This document shows, piece by piece, positions 42,841-52,728 of a stretch of DNA of 64,000 nucleotides (its first letter is position 1; each line of letters starts with the position of its first letter). Source of the DNA: Oceanobacillus damuensis (lineage in GTDB: Bacteria; Bacillota; Bacilli; Bacillales; Amphibacillaceae). The stretch is taken from assembly GCF_001618145.1 (NCBI RefSeq), contig NZ_LQNF01000004.1:1-64000 (forward strand), written 5' to 3'. A program made the position numbers and the translations under genes. Under the pieces are notes generated by a model. That model was not told the DNA's origin. It saw only the letters and a program-made list of their open reading frames with translations, and did no database searches.

Positions 42841-43653
42841 TTATAGCCCATCATCTTGCCACAAAAAAGAATGTATCATTTTGTCTACTTCTTTATTTTC
42901 GTGCAAGGCACTATGTCCTAATTTTTCATTCTCAATTATAATTTCCTGTAAATTTCCATTCGGTATAATTGTTCGTAGGGCCTGGACACTTTCTGGGAGT
43001 GCAATCACGTCTCCTGTGCTGCCAATGCTCAATACTTCAATATCAGCTGGGAATGTACCTTCCTTCAATAGTTGAAGCGCAAGCGATCCTGGTTTTAAAT
43101 CCATCGCTGCGGCATCTTGATGTATATGAAAGTATTCCTCACTGTATATGCCATCAAACGGACTGCCTATCGCAATTATCTTATTCACACGCGGATAATC
43201 TTTTCCATCATAGTCCATCGCATATTTTACGGAAATTATTCCGCCCATGGAATGGCCCACAAGATTGACTGAATCGATGTAGTATTTTTCCTTCATATGT
43301 TTGAGGACGTTGGAAATCCATTCGGTACTGTCAGCAAAACTTGCCCGGTTATTTTCCAGGATGATTTGTACAAAGGCCGGTGCATGCTTTCCTTTACTCA
43401 TGTTGAAATCCCGAATTTGGCCTTCCTTGGATACACGGTAGATCAGGCCTTTATTACCCCAGCCATATTTCTTCTCAAACCTGTTCAGCATGAAACCAAA
43501 GGAATTAGCAGTACCTTTATAACCATGGATAAAAACAGTTGGTTCACCAAGGTACAGCTCCGATTTTGTTTTGTTCGGCAAGTTCAGGATAATGATCATT
43601 CCAAATAATAGCATCCCTGCTGCTGTAACCATTCTCATTCGTTTATTTCTCAA
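42841..43653 (-). CDS. Alpha/beta hydrolase, DUF915 family
   Basis: The 270-residue protein has an N-terminal membrane helix or signal (about residues 8-24) and an alpha/beta-hydrolase fold. The nucleophile elbow is GHSMGG (about residues 135-140), the oxyanion segment is FIHGYKGTANS, and a late His lies in LGHSALHE. DUF915 proteins are lipase-like with unknown substrates. The start is TTG 43653, overlapping the preceding stop codon by TTGA; GAGGGAAAG precedes it. Confidence 0.85.
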   Translation of the reverse strand: MRNKRMRMVTAAGMLLFGMIIILNLPNKTKSELYLGEPTVFIHGYKGTANSFGFMLNRFEKKYGWGNKGLIYRVSKEGQIRDFNMSKGKHAPAFVQIILENNRASFADSTEWISNVLKHMKEKYYIDSVNLVGHSMGGIISVKYAMDYDGKDYPRVNKIIAIGSPFDGIYSEEYFHIHQDAAAMDLKPGSLALQLLKEGTFPADIEVLSIGSTGDVIALPESVQALRTIIPNGNLQEIIIENEKLGHSALHENKEVDKMIHSFLWQDDGL

Positions 43654-44048
43654 GGACTTTCCCTCATTTTTATATTATTTCGCAATGTTTTTTGCTTAAT
43701 AATGAACCATGTAAAAAAACAGCCTGTTAAAAACAGCAGTACCTTCACAATCATTATTGGTATCACAAAAATTATTGTATAAAGCATGGAAAACCAAAGC
43801 AAGGTCACTCCGATTATTTTTGCGCTTAAAGGAATCCCTTTTCCCTGCCTGTAGTTCAGAATATACATTCCAAAATACTTATTGGCTATCAACCAGTTAT
43901 ATAGCTTTTCTGAACTTCTTATATAACAGGCAGCGGAAAGGAGAAGCAAGGGTGTTGTCGGCAATAACGGCAAAAATATACCTACTGCTCCCAACCTCAA
44001 TGAAATAGAGCCTATAATAATTAAAAACACTTTTTTGATAGCTTTCAT
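43650..44048 (-). CDS. YbaN family (DUF454) membrane protein
   Basis: The 132-residue protein has three to four membrane helices and the DUF454 signature GIFLPLLPTTPLLLLSAACY with a following SEKLYNWL. Its function is unknown. It is translationally coupled to the DUF915 hydrolase by a four-base overlap, suggesting the two act together at the membrane. Confidence 0.87.
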   Translation of the reverse strand: MKAIKKVFLIIIGSISLRLGAVGIFLPLLPTTPLLLLSAACYIRSSEKLYNWLIANKYFGMYILNYRQGKGIPLSAKIIGVTLLWFSMLYTIIFVIPIMIVKVLLFLTGCFFTWFIIKQKTLRNNIKMRESP

Positions 44049-44153
44049 ACTTCACCAGCTCAGGAAATTAATTTACCTTTATTATATCATTTGCTCCCCC
44101 TTCTATAGTGGGTTCTGCAAAAAAGTTCATATAAAATTCTTATCGCCTGCCAT

Positions 44154-44954
44154 TTATTTCAATATCGTTTCTATTTTATGAAAAACAGGCTCTTGCTCCT
44201 CAAAAGATGCGATATAGTTAAAACCAATGGACTGCAACAATTCCAAGGATTCCCTAAATTGGTATGCAAGCGTTGTTTCCACATGGGAATCCGAACCAAG
44301 GGTAATGATTTCACCGCCATATTCTTTATAAAGCTTCAGTATATCCTTACTTGGCATACCATTTTCAAGGCCATACCTGAAACCCGATGTATTCAATTCA
44401 ATTCCCTTTCCTGCAGGGATGATCTCCTTGAAGATCTCTCCAATAATATCGTAAAAGTTTTTCTTGCTCTTCTCTTTTGTATACCGCTTCACCAGATCAA
44501 TATGTCCCAGAATACTAAACGCTTTAAATTCCTTTATGCACTCATAAAATTCCTTATAATAGATTTCATATGCTTCGTCTACTGTCCTGTCTTTAAAAAA
44601 TTCTCCTGAGTGCAGATCTTTTCCTTCCGTAGCATGCATGGAACAAATAACAAAGTCAAAAGACTCTTCTTTCATTAAAGCATTGTGTTTTGCAGCCAGA
44701 TGTGGCTGGACCCCAATCTCTACACCCTTTTTAATTCGAATCTGACCTGCATATTGCTGCTGCATTTCCTTTATCTTTCTATCATATTGATTTAAATCAA
44801 ATTCAAAAACCCAGTCTTTGTCCGGGTAATCGTAATCGATGTGTTCCGTAAAACAAATTTCCTCGAGTCCGATTTGTATTCCTTTTTCGATCGTTGTTTC
44901 CATATCCGTCTTGCAATCTGCCGAAAACTTGCTGTGTACATGATAATCAAACAT
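44154..44954 (-). CDS. hisJ: Histidinol-phosphatase (PHP family)
   Basis: The 266-residue PHP-domain metallohydrolase removes phosphate from histidinol-phosphate in histidine synthesis. Metal-ligand motifs are DYHVHSKFS at the start, TEHIDY (about residue 40), ICSMHA, GHIDL, and GSDSH near the end. It replaces the HAD-type phosphatase that is fused to HisB in enteric bacteria; the HisB here is the short form. It diverges from the his operon across a 112-base gap. ATG 44954. Confidence 0.92.
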   Translation of the reverse strand: MFDYHVHSKFSADCKTDMETTIEKGIQIGLEEICFTEHIDYDYPDKDWVFEFDLNQYDRKIKEMQQQYAGQIRIKKGVEIGVQPHLAAKHNALMKEESFDFVICSMHATEGKDLHSGEFFKDRTVDEAYEIYYKEFYECIKEFKAFSILGHIDLVKRYTKEKSKKNFYDIIGEIFKEIIPAGKGIELNTSGFRYGLENGMPSKDILKLYKEYGGEIITLGSDSHVETTLAYQFRESLELLQSIGFNYIASFEEQEPVFHKIETILK

Positions 44955-44974
44955 TTATTCCTATCCCCTTTCGG

Positions 44975-45003
44975 TTGACTTTCTTCTGATTTATATTTAT
45001 AAT
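44975..45003 (+). promoter_or_regulatory. Sigma-A promoter of the his operon
   Basis: TTGACT (44975-44980), 17 bases, TATAAT (44998-45003): a strong match. Transcription should start near 45010, giving a leader of only about 55 bases, so there is no room for a T-box. Confidence 0.85.
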
Positions 45004-45012
45004 ACTATATAA

Positions 45013-45028
45013 CTTTAGTTAGTTAAAG
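45013..45028. promoter_or_regulatory. Candidate operator in the his promoter
   Basis: CTTTA and TAAAG arms flank GTTAGT in CTTTAGTTAGTTAAAG, placed exactly over the expected transcription start. It could bind a histidine repressor; the identity is unknown. Confidence 0.35.
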
Positions 45029-45066
45029 CGGTAAAGTAATAAAGCTATGAAAAAGGAGTTTTATAT

Positions 45067-46317
45067 ATGCATAGAGATGTTACGGAAATGAACAGAAATA
45101 AAAATGTGGAAGACTTTCAAATGAGAGATGAGTTGATATCAACATTAAAAAATCGCTTTACTACTTACGGATATAAGCAAGTACGAACCTCAACATTTGA
45201 ACATTATGATATGTACTCCAATATCATCGGAACTGTAAATAAAGATGACATGATTAAGGTAATCGATACTACCGGAAAAGTACTCGTTCTCCGCCCTGAT
45301 GTAACGATTCCTATAACAAGAATAACAGCAGCCAATCACAATTCCAATCCCTTTAATCAGAGACTGTTCTATGTATTGGACGTATTTCGCCAATCGGTCG
45401 AATTGCCTAACCAGAAAGAGAGTACCCAAGCTGGCGTAGAGTTTTTCGGCGAGAATACTCCCGAGGTGGATTCAGAGGTTATTATGCTTGCGATACACAC
45501 ACTGGAAGATATGGGATTTGAGAATTTTAAAATCGAAATCGGCCATGCAGGTTTCTTTAAGGAACTGATTCAGCAGGCTGCATTATCCAAACAGGAACTG
45601 GAACTGCTGCAGACTTTAATTCAGTCAAAAAACTTAGCGGAAATTGAATTGCTTTTAGAAAACATGCCTATAGAAAATGATCTTAAAATGGCTATCCAGT
45701 CCATTCCAATGCTGTATGGTGAACCTGCCAGTGTAATCCAGCAGGCAGAAAAAATTGTCCGCAGCGATAAGATGCAACGCATTCTTCACAACTTGATTGA
45801 TGTATATGAAGTGTTGAAGGACTATGGAGCAGATGATTATGTTGTTTTTAACCTTGGACTAATCAACAATATGAATTATTACACTGGAGTTATCTTCCAA
45901 GGTTTTGTAGATAGATTCGGTCAGCCCGTATTGATGGGTGGAAGATACGATAATCTGGGAGAGCAGTTTGAGGCCGAGATGCCAGCAATTGGGTTTGCAT
46001 TTGAGGTTGATTATCTGCTCCAGGCCATTCAGCAGCAAGGCTTGGCAGAACCTGATAGTCAGACGGTTGATATTATCATTTATTACATGAAGGAAAAACA
46101 AAAAGAAGCCTTGACCACAGCCTATGAATTACGAAGGCAAAATTATCAGGTCCTAACTTTTTCAAAGGAGTCCAGCAGTATGAAGCCGCTGCCTTCTAGG
46201 ACTATAGTAAACTATGACGAAGAACAGAATGTACTGATCAACAAGGACGGAAAGCATAATTTTTCTGATACGAAGGATATTTTATCATTGCTTAAGGACA
46301 CAAAGGGGGACTTATAA
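45067..46317 (+). CDS. hisZ: ATP phosphoribosyltransferase regulatory subunit HisZ
   Basis: The 416-residue paralogue of histidyl-tRNA synthetase binds the short HisG and is required for its activity and histidine feedback. HisRS-like segments are VLRPDVTIPITR, QAGVEFFGE and LGGRYDNL-like LMGGRYDNLG. It lacks a functional anticodon domain, ending in a short region. It is the first gene of the operon and adjoins hisG directly. ATG 45067 follows AAAGGAG. Confidence 0.93.
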   Translation: MHRDVTEMNRNKNVEDFQMRDELISTLKNRFTTYGYKQVRTSTFEHYDMYSNIIGTVNKDDMIKVIDTTGKVLVLRPDVTIPITRITAANHNSNPFNQRLFYVLDVFRQSVELPNQKESTQAGVEFFGENTPEVDSEVIMLAIHTLEDMGFENFKIEIGHAGFFKELIQQAALSKQELELLQTLIQSKNLAEIELLLENMPIENDLKMAIQSIPMLYGEPASVIQQAEKIVRSDKMQRILHNLIDVYEVLKDYGADDYVVFNLGLINNMNYYTGVIFQGFVDRFGQPVLMGGRYDNLGEQFEAEMPAIGFAFEVDYLLQAIQQQGLAEPDSQTVDIIIYYMKEKQKEALTTAYELRRQNYQVLTFSKESSSMKPLPSRTIVNYDEEQNVLINKDGKHNFSDTKDILSLLKDTKGDL

Positions 46318-46944
46318 TTGCAACCTATTACACTTGCATTGGCCAAGGGGCGACCAGCAAAGAGCACGATTGACCTATTGGTGAAAACAGGTATACAGTT
46401 TCATGATTTTCATGAAAAAAGCAGAAAGCTCGTCTTTTACAATGATGATCGGTCCATCAAACTTATATTTGTCAAGGCAATGGATGTACCGACATACGTG
46501 GAAAAGGGTGCTGCCGATATTGGCATTGTCGGGAAAGATAATATCCTTGAATCAAAGGCAGATATTTACGAGCTTCTCGACTTAAAAATCGGAAAATGCA
46601 AATTTGCTGTTGCTGGAAAAAAGGAACAAATGCCGGAGCAGAATCAGCAGCTTATAATAGCAACCAAGTACCCAAACATCGCCAAAAAACATTTTGCAAA
46701 AAAGGGCCAATCGATTGAAGTTGTCAAACTGAACGGTTCCGTAGAATTGGCTCCATTAATCGGTTTGGCAGATTATATTGTCGATATCGTGGAAACGGGA
46801 AACACTTTGAAGGAAAATGGGCTGTCCGTAATCGAAGACATTGAAAATATCAGTACGAGGCTGATTGTGAACAAAGCAAGCTTTGCGACAAAGTCAGCAG
46901 AAGTACAGCAACTAATCAGTCAATTAAAATCCGCGTTGGAGTGA
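46318..46944 (+). CDS. hisG: ATP phosphoribosyltransferase catalytic subunit, short form
   Basis: The 208-residue enzyme joins ATP and PRPP in the first committed step of histidine synthesis. ALAKGRPAKSTID and the PRPP-binding region DYIVDIVETGNTLKENG are visible. It lacks the C-terminal regulatory domain of the long form, in accord with hisZ upstream. The start is TTG 46318, seven bases after GGGGGA. Confidence 0.95.
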   Translation: MQPITLALAKGRPAKSTIDLLVKTGIQFHDFHEKSRKLVFYNDDRSIKLIFVKAMDVPTYVEKGAADIGIVGKDNILESKADIYELLDLKIGKCKFAVAGKKEQMPEQNQQLIIATKYPNIAKKHFAKKGQSIEVVKLNGSVELAPLIGLADYIVDIVETGNTLKENGLSVIEDIENISTRLIVNKASFATKSAEVQQLISQLKSALE

Positions 46945-46950
46945 TGAAGA

Positions 46951-48237
46951 ATGAAAATACTGACAGCAAAGCAATTTGCAAATGAAGTGCAGGATCAGAC
47001 CGCCTTACTAAGCAACGAGCAGGAGCTTGACAGTGCGGTGTTGGAAATAATTAAAACGGTTCGTAAAAACGGTGACGAAGCACTATTTAACTATACAGAA
47101 AAATTCGACCGGGCAGCATTAACAGCATTAACCGTTTCAGAGTCCGAATTCGCTGAAGCCCACAAGCTTGTCGACGAAGAATTTCTTACTGCATTACGTA
47201 AGGCAAAAGGAAATATCGAATCTTTTCATATCGAACAAAAAGAACAGTCCTGGTTCATGGATAAAGAACCCGGAATAATGCTCGGACAAAAGGTTACTCC
47301 TTTGGATAAGGTCGGGGTCTATATCCCCGGAGGAAAGGCTGCATACCCATCCTCTGTACTGATGAATGTCATACCGGCCAAAATTGCTGGTGTCGAGAAA
47401 ATCGCAATTACTACCCCACCGAATACAGAAGGAAAAATCAATCCATATGTGCTTGTTGCCGCAGCAGAAGTTGGTGTCACAACAATCTATAAGGTCGGGG
47501 GAGCACAGGCAATTGCCGCTTTGGCATATGGAACGGAAACAATTGACAAGGTCTCTAAAATTGTCGGTCCCGGAAATGCCTTCGTTGCCCGGGCAAAAAA
47601 ATGGGTTTATGGCGATGTTGCCATCGACATGATTGCCGGACCGAGTGAAATCTGTATTGTTGCAGATGCTACCGCTCCACCAGGCTATGTGGCAGCAGAT
47701 TTATTGTCACAGGCAGAGCATGATGAATCCGCAAGCGCGATTTGCATTACAACAAGCGAAAAGATGGCTAATCTGATTAAAGCGGAAATAGAGAAACAAA
47801 CAGCCTCCCTTGAACGCAAAAGGATCATCGAACAATCCATTAATCAAAACGGTAAAATCATTTTAGCTTCAGACCTAAACGAGGCATTTGAAATCGTAAA
47901 TGAGATAGCGCCAGAACATTTACAGCTGATGATTGAAAAACCTGGTGAAAACGTCCAATATATTCAAAACGCCGGAGCCATATTCCTTGGAAACTATTCT
48001 CCCGAACCACTTGGTGACTATTTTGCGGGACCGAACCATACATTACCGACAAATGGTACGGCAAAATTCGCATCCCCGCTTGGTGTCTATGATTTCATGA
48101 AAAAATCCAGTATCATCAGCTATTCAAAAGAAGCGATTCAATATGCAGCAGATGAAATCATCAAAATCGCAAATGTTGAAGGCTTGACTGCACATGCAAA
48201 TTCCATTCGCATCAGAAAGGATGATCGAAATGCGTAA
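46951..48237 (+). CDS. hisD: Histidinol dehydrogenase
   Basis: The 428-residue zinc enzyme carries out the last two oxidations, from histidinol to histidine, with NAD. Recognisable segments are VGVYIPGGKAAYPSSVLMN, KVGGAQAIAALAYGT, IAGPSEICIVAD and the zinc-binding QAEHDE and GPNHTLPT. ATG 46951 is six bases after the hisG stop; it overlaps hisB by eight bases. Confidence 0.96.
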   Translation: MKILTAKQFANEVQDQTALLSNEQELDSAVLEIIKTVRKNGDEALFNYTEKFDRAALTALTVSESEFAEAHKLVDEEFLTALRKAKGNIESFHIEQKEQSWFMDKEPGIMLGQKVTPLDKVGVYIPGGKAAYPSSVLMNVIPAKIAGVEKIAITTPPNTEGKINPYVLVAAAEVGVTTIYKVGGAQAIAALAYGTETIDKVSKIVGPGNAFVARAKKWVYGDVAIDMIAGPSEICIVADATAPPGYVAADLLSQAEHDESASAICITTSEKMANLIKAEIEKQTASLERKRIIEQSINQNGKIILASDLNEAFEIVNEIAPEHLQLMIEKPGENVQYIQNAGAIFLGNYSPEPLGDYFAGPNHTLPTNGTAKFASPLGVYDFMKKSSIISYSKEAIQYAADEIIKIANVEGLTAHANSIRIRKDDRNA

Positions 48238-48814
48238 GGCAAAAATAGAAAGAAAAACGAACGAAACTTCCATTGCTTTGGATCTCACAATTGATGGAAC
48301 AGGAAGATCATCCATTGATACAGGAGTCGGTTTTTTCGACCATATGCTTACTTTGATGACAAAGCATGGTTTATTTGATTTACGTGTGGCATGTGATGGA
48401 GACCTGAACGTCGATCAGCATCATTCGGTGGAGGATATCGGTATTGCCCTTGGACAGACATTCCAGGAAGCATTAGGCAACAAAGAAGGCATTACAAGGT
48501 ATGCAAATGTCACAACTCCAATGGATGAAGCACTATCCACTATTTCATTGGATATCAGTGGCCGCCCCTACTTTGTCTACAATATTGAGGGTTTAAAGGA
48601 TAAAGTTGGAAACTTCGATACAGAGCTTGTGGAGGAGTTTTTCCAGGCTTTTGTAAGCAATGCAAAGGTAACCCTCCATATCAATCTTGCTTACGGGAAA
48701 AATACCCATCATATGATTGAATCAATCTTTAAGGGCTTTGGACGTGCACTGGATGAGGCAACACAAAAAAATCCCCGTATAAAAGGGATTCCTTCAACAA
48801 AGGGAAGTCTATAA
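48230..48814 (+). CDS. hisB: Imidazoleglycerol-phosphate dehydratase
   Basis: The 194-residue short, monofunctional HisB dehydrates imidazole glycerol phosphate. Metal-binding motifs are GVGFFDHMLTLM, DQHHSVEDIG and NTHHMIESIFKGFGRAL-type KNTHHMIES. I chose ATG 48230 after AGAAAGG; longer in-frame sequence belongs to hisD. An 83-base gap separates it from hisH. Confidence 0.95.
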   Translation: MRKAKIERKTNETSIALDLTIDGTGRSSIDTGVGFFDHMLTLMTKHGLFDLRVACDGDLNVDQHHSVEDIGIALGQTFQEALGNKEGITRYANVTTPMDEALSTISLDISGRPYFVYNIEGLKDKVGNFDTELVEEFFQAFVSNAKVTLHINLAYGKNTHHMIESIFKGFGRALDEATQKNPRIKGIPSTKGSL

Positions 48815-48897
48815 GCAACTTGAATTAATTGCACGTATGCGGAGGAAAACCGCTAAAAGAATACTATATATTGTCTAAAGCGAAAGGAAGATACCTG

Positions 48898-49503
48898 ATG
48901 ATCGCAATCATTGATTATGGTGCAGGAAATATAAAAAGCCTGCAGTTTGCACTCGATAAATTGAATAAGAAATCAGTATTAACTACCGATCCACAAGTAA
49001 TCAGAGATTCAGATTCCATTATTCTTCCCGGTGTAGGAGCTTTTAAAGATGCCATGGATGCCATTAATGGCTTAGGTTTGACTAAGGTATTACAACAGGA
49101 AGCAGCTGGCGGGAAACCGATTCTTGGTATCTGCCTTGGAATGCAGCTATTTTATGAAAAGAGCTACGAAGACGGTGACTGGGAAGGCTTAGGTTTACTT
49201 AAAGGAAATGTAAGTAAAATCAAAGATACCGTCAAGGTTCCACACATGGGATGGAATACAATCACAAAGCACAAAGAAAACCCGTTAATGAATGGTTTGC
49301 CTAATGATGTATATGTTTACTTCGTCCATTCCTATGCTGTTGGTTCGCTTGAAGAAGATTCACTTGTCGGCAGCACACAGTATGGCGGGGTAGTTCCGGC
49401 GATCGTTCAACAAGGGAACATTACAGGCATGCAATTTCACCCGGAAAAAAGCGGTGATATCGGAATAAAATTACTAAAAAACTACGGGGAGATGATTTCA
49501 TGA
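48898..49503 (+). CDS. hisH: Imidazole glycerol phosphate synthase, glutaminase subunit
   Basis: The 201-residue class I glutaminase supplies ammonia to HisF. The catalytic Cys is in GICLGMQL, the His and Glu in QFHPEKS, and the DYGAGN start is typical. ATG 48898 follows AAAGGAAG; upstream in-frame sequence lacks a site. It overlaps hisA by four bases (ATGA). Confidence 0.95.
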   Translation: MIAIIDYGAGNIKSLQFALDKLNKKSVLTTDPQVIRDSDSIILPGVGAFKDAMDAINGLGLTKVLQQEAAGGKPILGICLGMQLFYEKSYEDGDWEGLGLLKGNVSKIKDTVKVPHMGWNTITKHKENPLMNGLPNDVYVYFVHSYAVGSLEEDSLVGSTQYGGVVPAIVQQGNITGMQFHPEKSGDIGIKLLKNYGEMIS

Positions 49504-50222
49504 TCCTGTTTCCAGCAATCGATATTCGTGGTGGGAAATGTGTCCGCCTTACACAGGGTGATTATAATAAAGAAAAAGTCTATGGAGATTCTCCAACGGC
49601 AATGGCTTCCCAATGGGAGGAAAAAGGAGCGGTATTCATACATACTGTAGACCTCGATGGCGCAAAAACCGGCGACTCCTTAAATCGTAAATCCATTAAG
49701 AAAATCGCTCAGCAGACCAATATCCCGGTTCAGGTGGGCGGTGGAATTCGTTCCATGGAAATCATCGAGGATTACCTTTCAGCAGGAGTTTCACGAGTCA
49801 TCATTGGCACAGCTGCAATTAACAACAAAGTGTTTTTAAAAGATGCGGTGGATAAATACGGAGCAAAAATCGCAGTCTCCATCGATGCACGAGGTGGTTA
49901 TGTAGCGACAGATGGTTGGACGGAAACCAGTAAAGTAAAAGCGATTGACCTTGTAAAAGAGCTAGAATCCATTGGGGTTAAAACGATTGTCTACACGGAT
50001 ATTCTAAAAGATGGCATGCTGCAGGGACCCAATTTCGAGGAGCTTCAAGCAATCAATGAATCAACGAAAATGTCTGTTATTGCTTCTGGTGGTGTTTCAA
50101 CAGAGGAAGACATTGAGAGACTGAAGTCCCTGAATATGTATGGTGCAATTATCGGAAAAGCATTGTACGACGGCACGATGGAATTCGAAAAACTTATAGA
50201 AGGTGATCAAAATGCTCGCTAA
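49500..50222 (+). CDS. hisA: Phosphoribosylformimino-5-aminoimidazole carboxamide ribotide isomerase
   Basis: The 240-residue TIM barrel is the isomerase before HisF. Marks are [12 protein letters not shown] (catalytic Asp), QVGGGIRS and the second Asp in YTDILKDGM, with ASGGVS at the second phosphate site. It overlaps hisH and hisF. Confidence 0.95.
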   Translation: MILFPAIDIRGGKCVRLTQGDYNKEKVYGDSPTAMASQWEEKGAVFIHTVDLDGAKTGDSLNRKSIKKIAQQTNIPVQVGGGIRSMEIIEDYLSAGVSRVIIGTAAINNKVFLKDAVDKYGAKIAVSIDARGGYVATDGWTETSKVKAIDLVKELESIGVKTIVYTDILKDGMLQGPNFEELQAINESTKMSVIASGGVSTEEDIERLKSLNMYGAIIGKALYDGTMEFEKLIEGDQNAR

Positions 50223-50982
50223 ACGAATTGTCCCCTGTCTCGATGTCGATAAAGGCCGTGTCGTAAAAGGAAAAAAGTTTCAGAACATACGCGATGTTGC
50301 AGCCCCGGTAGAACTAGCAAAAAGATACAATGAAGCTGGTGCGGATGAACTTGTTTTCTATGATATCACTGCATCAAATGAAGAACGTGATATTTTCCTT
50401 GATGTAGTTGAAAATGTCGCAAAAGAAATCGCAATCCCATTCACTGTTGGCGGAGGGATCCGCACAGTAGAGGATATTCATAAAGTACTTCGTTCTGGAG
50501 CCGATAAGGTGTCTATAAATAGTGCTGCAGTCGATAATCCCCAGTTGATAACAGATTCTGCTCTGAAGTTTGGCAGTCAGTGTATTGTACTATCCATTGA
50601 TGCAAAAGAAGTTGCACCAAAGAGATGGAATGTATTTACAAGAGGCGGTCGCAATGACACCGGAATCGATGCGATTGAATGGGCGAAAAAAGGCGAACAG
50701 CTCGGTGCCGGTGAACTTGTAATCAATGCAATGGATTCAGATGGAGAAAAAAATGGCTATAATCTTGCATTAACCAAAATAATTGCCGAGACAGTCAATA
50801 TTCCAGTTGTTGCAAGTGGCGGAGCCGGAACACAGGAACACTTCAGCACAGTGTTAAAAGAAGGTGCAGACGCAGCTCTTGCAGCTTCCGTTTTTCACTA
50901 TGGTGAGATTAATATACAACAGTTAAAGAAATATCTTCAGGAAGAAGACATCATTGTCAGGAGGGACAACGAATGGAACTAA
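50212..50982 (+). CDS. hisF: Imidazole glycerol phosphate synthase, cyclase subunit
   Basis: The 256-residue TIM barrel is a homologue of HisA. It forms IGP and AICAR with HisH ammonia. Marks are [15 protein letters not shown] (Asp), [24 protein letters not shown] (second Asp) and [12 protein letters not shown] chose ATG 50212 after AAGGTGA. It overlaps hisA by 11 bases and hisIE by 10. Confidence 0.95.
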   Translation: MLAKRIVPCLDVDKGRVVKGKKFQNIRDVAAPVELAKRYNEAGADELVFYDITASNEERDIFLDVVENVAKEIAIPFTVGGGIRTVEDIHKVLRSGADKVSINSAAVDNPQLITDSALKFGSQCIVLSIDAKEVAPKRWNVFTRGGRNDTGIDAIEWAKKGEQLGAGELVINAMDSDGEKNGYNLALTKIIAETVNIPVVASGGAGTQEHFSTVLKEGADAALAASVFHYGEINIQQLKKYLQEEDIIVRRDNEWN

Positions 50983-51614
50983 ACATCGAACAGCTCTCAT
51001 TTAATGAAGACGGACTTATCCCTGCAATCATTCAGGATGCAAAAACAGGCAGCGTATTAACACTGGCATATATGAATAGCGAATCTCTACTGAAAACCAT
51101 CCAGACAAATGAAACATGGTTCTTTTCAAGAAAGCGTCAGGAACTCTGGAATAAGGGAGAGACCTCCGGAAATAAGCAGCAAGTTAAAAAAATATCTTTC
51201 GATTGTGATGCCGATGCACTATTGGTACAAGTTGAACCGGCTGGTCCAGCGTGCCATACTGGAGAAGAAACCTGTTTTCACAATGAGCTTTATACAAACG
51301 AGGCACCTTCACATGATATCGTTCATCAAGTAGTCGCGCGAATAAGGGACAGACGTGAAAACCCAGTCGAAGGTGCATATACCTCCTATCTTTTCGAGAA
51401 AGGGATTGATAAAATCCTGAAAAAAATTGGGGAAGAGACAACAGAAGTAGTGATCGGTGCAAAAAATAATGATAAAGAAGAATTAACGAGTGAAATATCT
51501 GACCTCACCTATCACACCCTTGTTTTAATGGAACTAATGGGTGTAACGATAACGGATGTAAAAGATGAACTGAAGAAAAGACATATCAAAAAGGAAGGCC
51601 AAAATCGTGAGTAA
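50973..51614 (+). CDS. hisIE: Bifunctional phosphoribosyl-AMP cyclohydrolase / phosphoribosyl-ATP pyrophosphatase
   Basis: The 213-residue fusion has two domains. HisI comes first (about residues 1-115: [31 protein letters not shown], metal-binding CDADALLVQ and [10 protein letters not shown]). HisE follows (about 120-205: [32 protein letters not shown]). It performs steps 2 and 3 of the pathway. It overlaps hisC by eight bases. Confidence 0.95.
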   Translation: MELNIEQLSFNEDGLIPAIIQDAKTGSVLTLAYMNSESLLKTIQTNETWFFSRKRQELWNKGETSGNKQQVKKISFDCDADALLVQVEPAGPACHTGEETCFHNELYTNEAPSHDIVHQVVARIRDRRENPVEGAYTSYLFEKGIDKILKKIGEETTEVVIGAKNNDKEELTSEISDLTYHTLVLMELMGVTITDVKDELKKRHIKKEGQNRE

Positions 51615-52662
51615 ATTTTGGAGCAAGACGGCAAAACAATGTGTTCCTTACGTTCCGGGCGAGCAGATTAACCAATCGGACATCATCAAACTGAATACGA
51701 ATGAAAATCCATACCCACCATCTCCAAACGTTATAGAGGAGATAAAAAAGGAAACAGATCGGAGACTAAATCTCTATCCTTCACCAACAGCTGATAGCCT
51801 GAAGGAAGAGATTGCATCTTTTTATCAACTATCGAAGAAAAACGTCTTTGTCGGAAACGGTTCTGATGAAATTCTCGCTTTTACATTTATGGCGTTCTTC
51901 GATAATGACAAGCGAATTCGATACCCTGCTATTTCCTATAGTTTTTATCCGGTCTATTCGAAACTGTTCAACATCCCAGCTGAGGAAATTCCACTGAATG
52001 ATGATTTTTCAATTCCAGTTAAAGATTTCTTTCACGCAGAGGGTGGAGTTATTTTCCCTAATCCGAATGCACCGACTAGCATTTATTTGGGACTTGATTC
52101 AGTAAAGGAAATTTTGGACAATAACCCGGACCAGATTGTAATAGTGGATGAAGCATACGTGGACTTTGCAGAGGCTTCAGCAGTTTCTTTAATTGATTCT
52201 TATGAAAATCTGCTCGTTATTCAGACGATGTCCAAATCCAGATCACTCGCAGGACTGCGGGTAGGACTTGCTTTAGGACAGCCTGAGCTGATTGAAGGAT
52301 TAGTCCGTATTAAAGACTCGTTCAACTCGTATACGCTGGATAGGTTGGCCCTTGCCGGTGCTGAAGCGGCCATAAAAGATGAAGCATATTTCAAAGCTAC
52401 AACAGAAAAGATTATCCAGACAAGGGAATGGACAATTACAGAGATGAAAAAACGCGGATTTACCGTATTGCCGTCACAAGCAAATTTCATTTTCGCCAAG
52501 CATCCTGAACAGGAAGCGGGTCACCTGTATTCCTCGTTAAAGGAAAAAGGCGTTCTCGTAAGACATTTCAGCAAAAAATCGATTGATAATTATATCCGGA
52601 TCACAATCGGCACAGATGACCAAATGCAATTATTCTTCGATACACTGGATTCTATAATTTAA
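51607..52662 (+). CDS. hisC: Histidinol-phosphate aminotransferase
   Basis: The 351-residue PLP enzyme of fold type I transfers an amino group from glutamate to imidazole-acetol phosphate. The PLP Lys is in [15 protein letters not shown], with [18 protein letters not shown] and DEAYVDFA as other signatures. The start is GTG 51607 after AAGGAAGG. It is the last gene of the operon, and in many Bacilli it sits elsewhere with trp genes. Confidence 0.93.
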   Translation: MSKFWSKTAKQCVPYVPGEQINQSDIIKLNTNENPYPPSPNVIEEIKKETDRRLNLYPSPTADSLKEEIASFYQLSKKNVFVGNGSDEILAFTFMAFFDNDKRIRYPAISYSFYPVYSKLFNIPAEEIPLNDDFSIPVKDFFHAEGGVIFPNPNAPTSIYLGLDSVKEILDNNPDQIVIVDEAYVDFAEASAVSLIDSYENLLVIQTMSKSRSLAGLRVGLALGQPELIEGLVRIKDSFNSYTLDRLALAGAEAAIKDEAYFKATTEKIIQTREWTITEMKKRGFTVLPSQANFIFAKHPEQEAGHLYSSLKEKGVLVRHFSKKSIDNYIRITIGTDDQMQLFFDTLDSII

Positions 52663-52684
52663 CGAAACAGAACATGTTAGGAAA

Positions 52685-52721
52685 CTAAGGCATTCGCCAT
52701 ATTCTTTGGCGAATGCCTTAG
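52685..52721 (+). terminator. Hairpin after the his operon
   Basis: CTAAGGCATTCGCC and GGCGAATGCCTTAG are perfect complements (14 pairs) around nine bases. The following T-run is weak, so it may act mainly as a stable 3' end or stop transcription in both directions. It ends just before the nucleotidase stop codon. Confidence 0.65.
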
Positions 52722-52728
52722 TGTTCCC

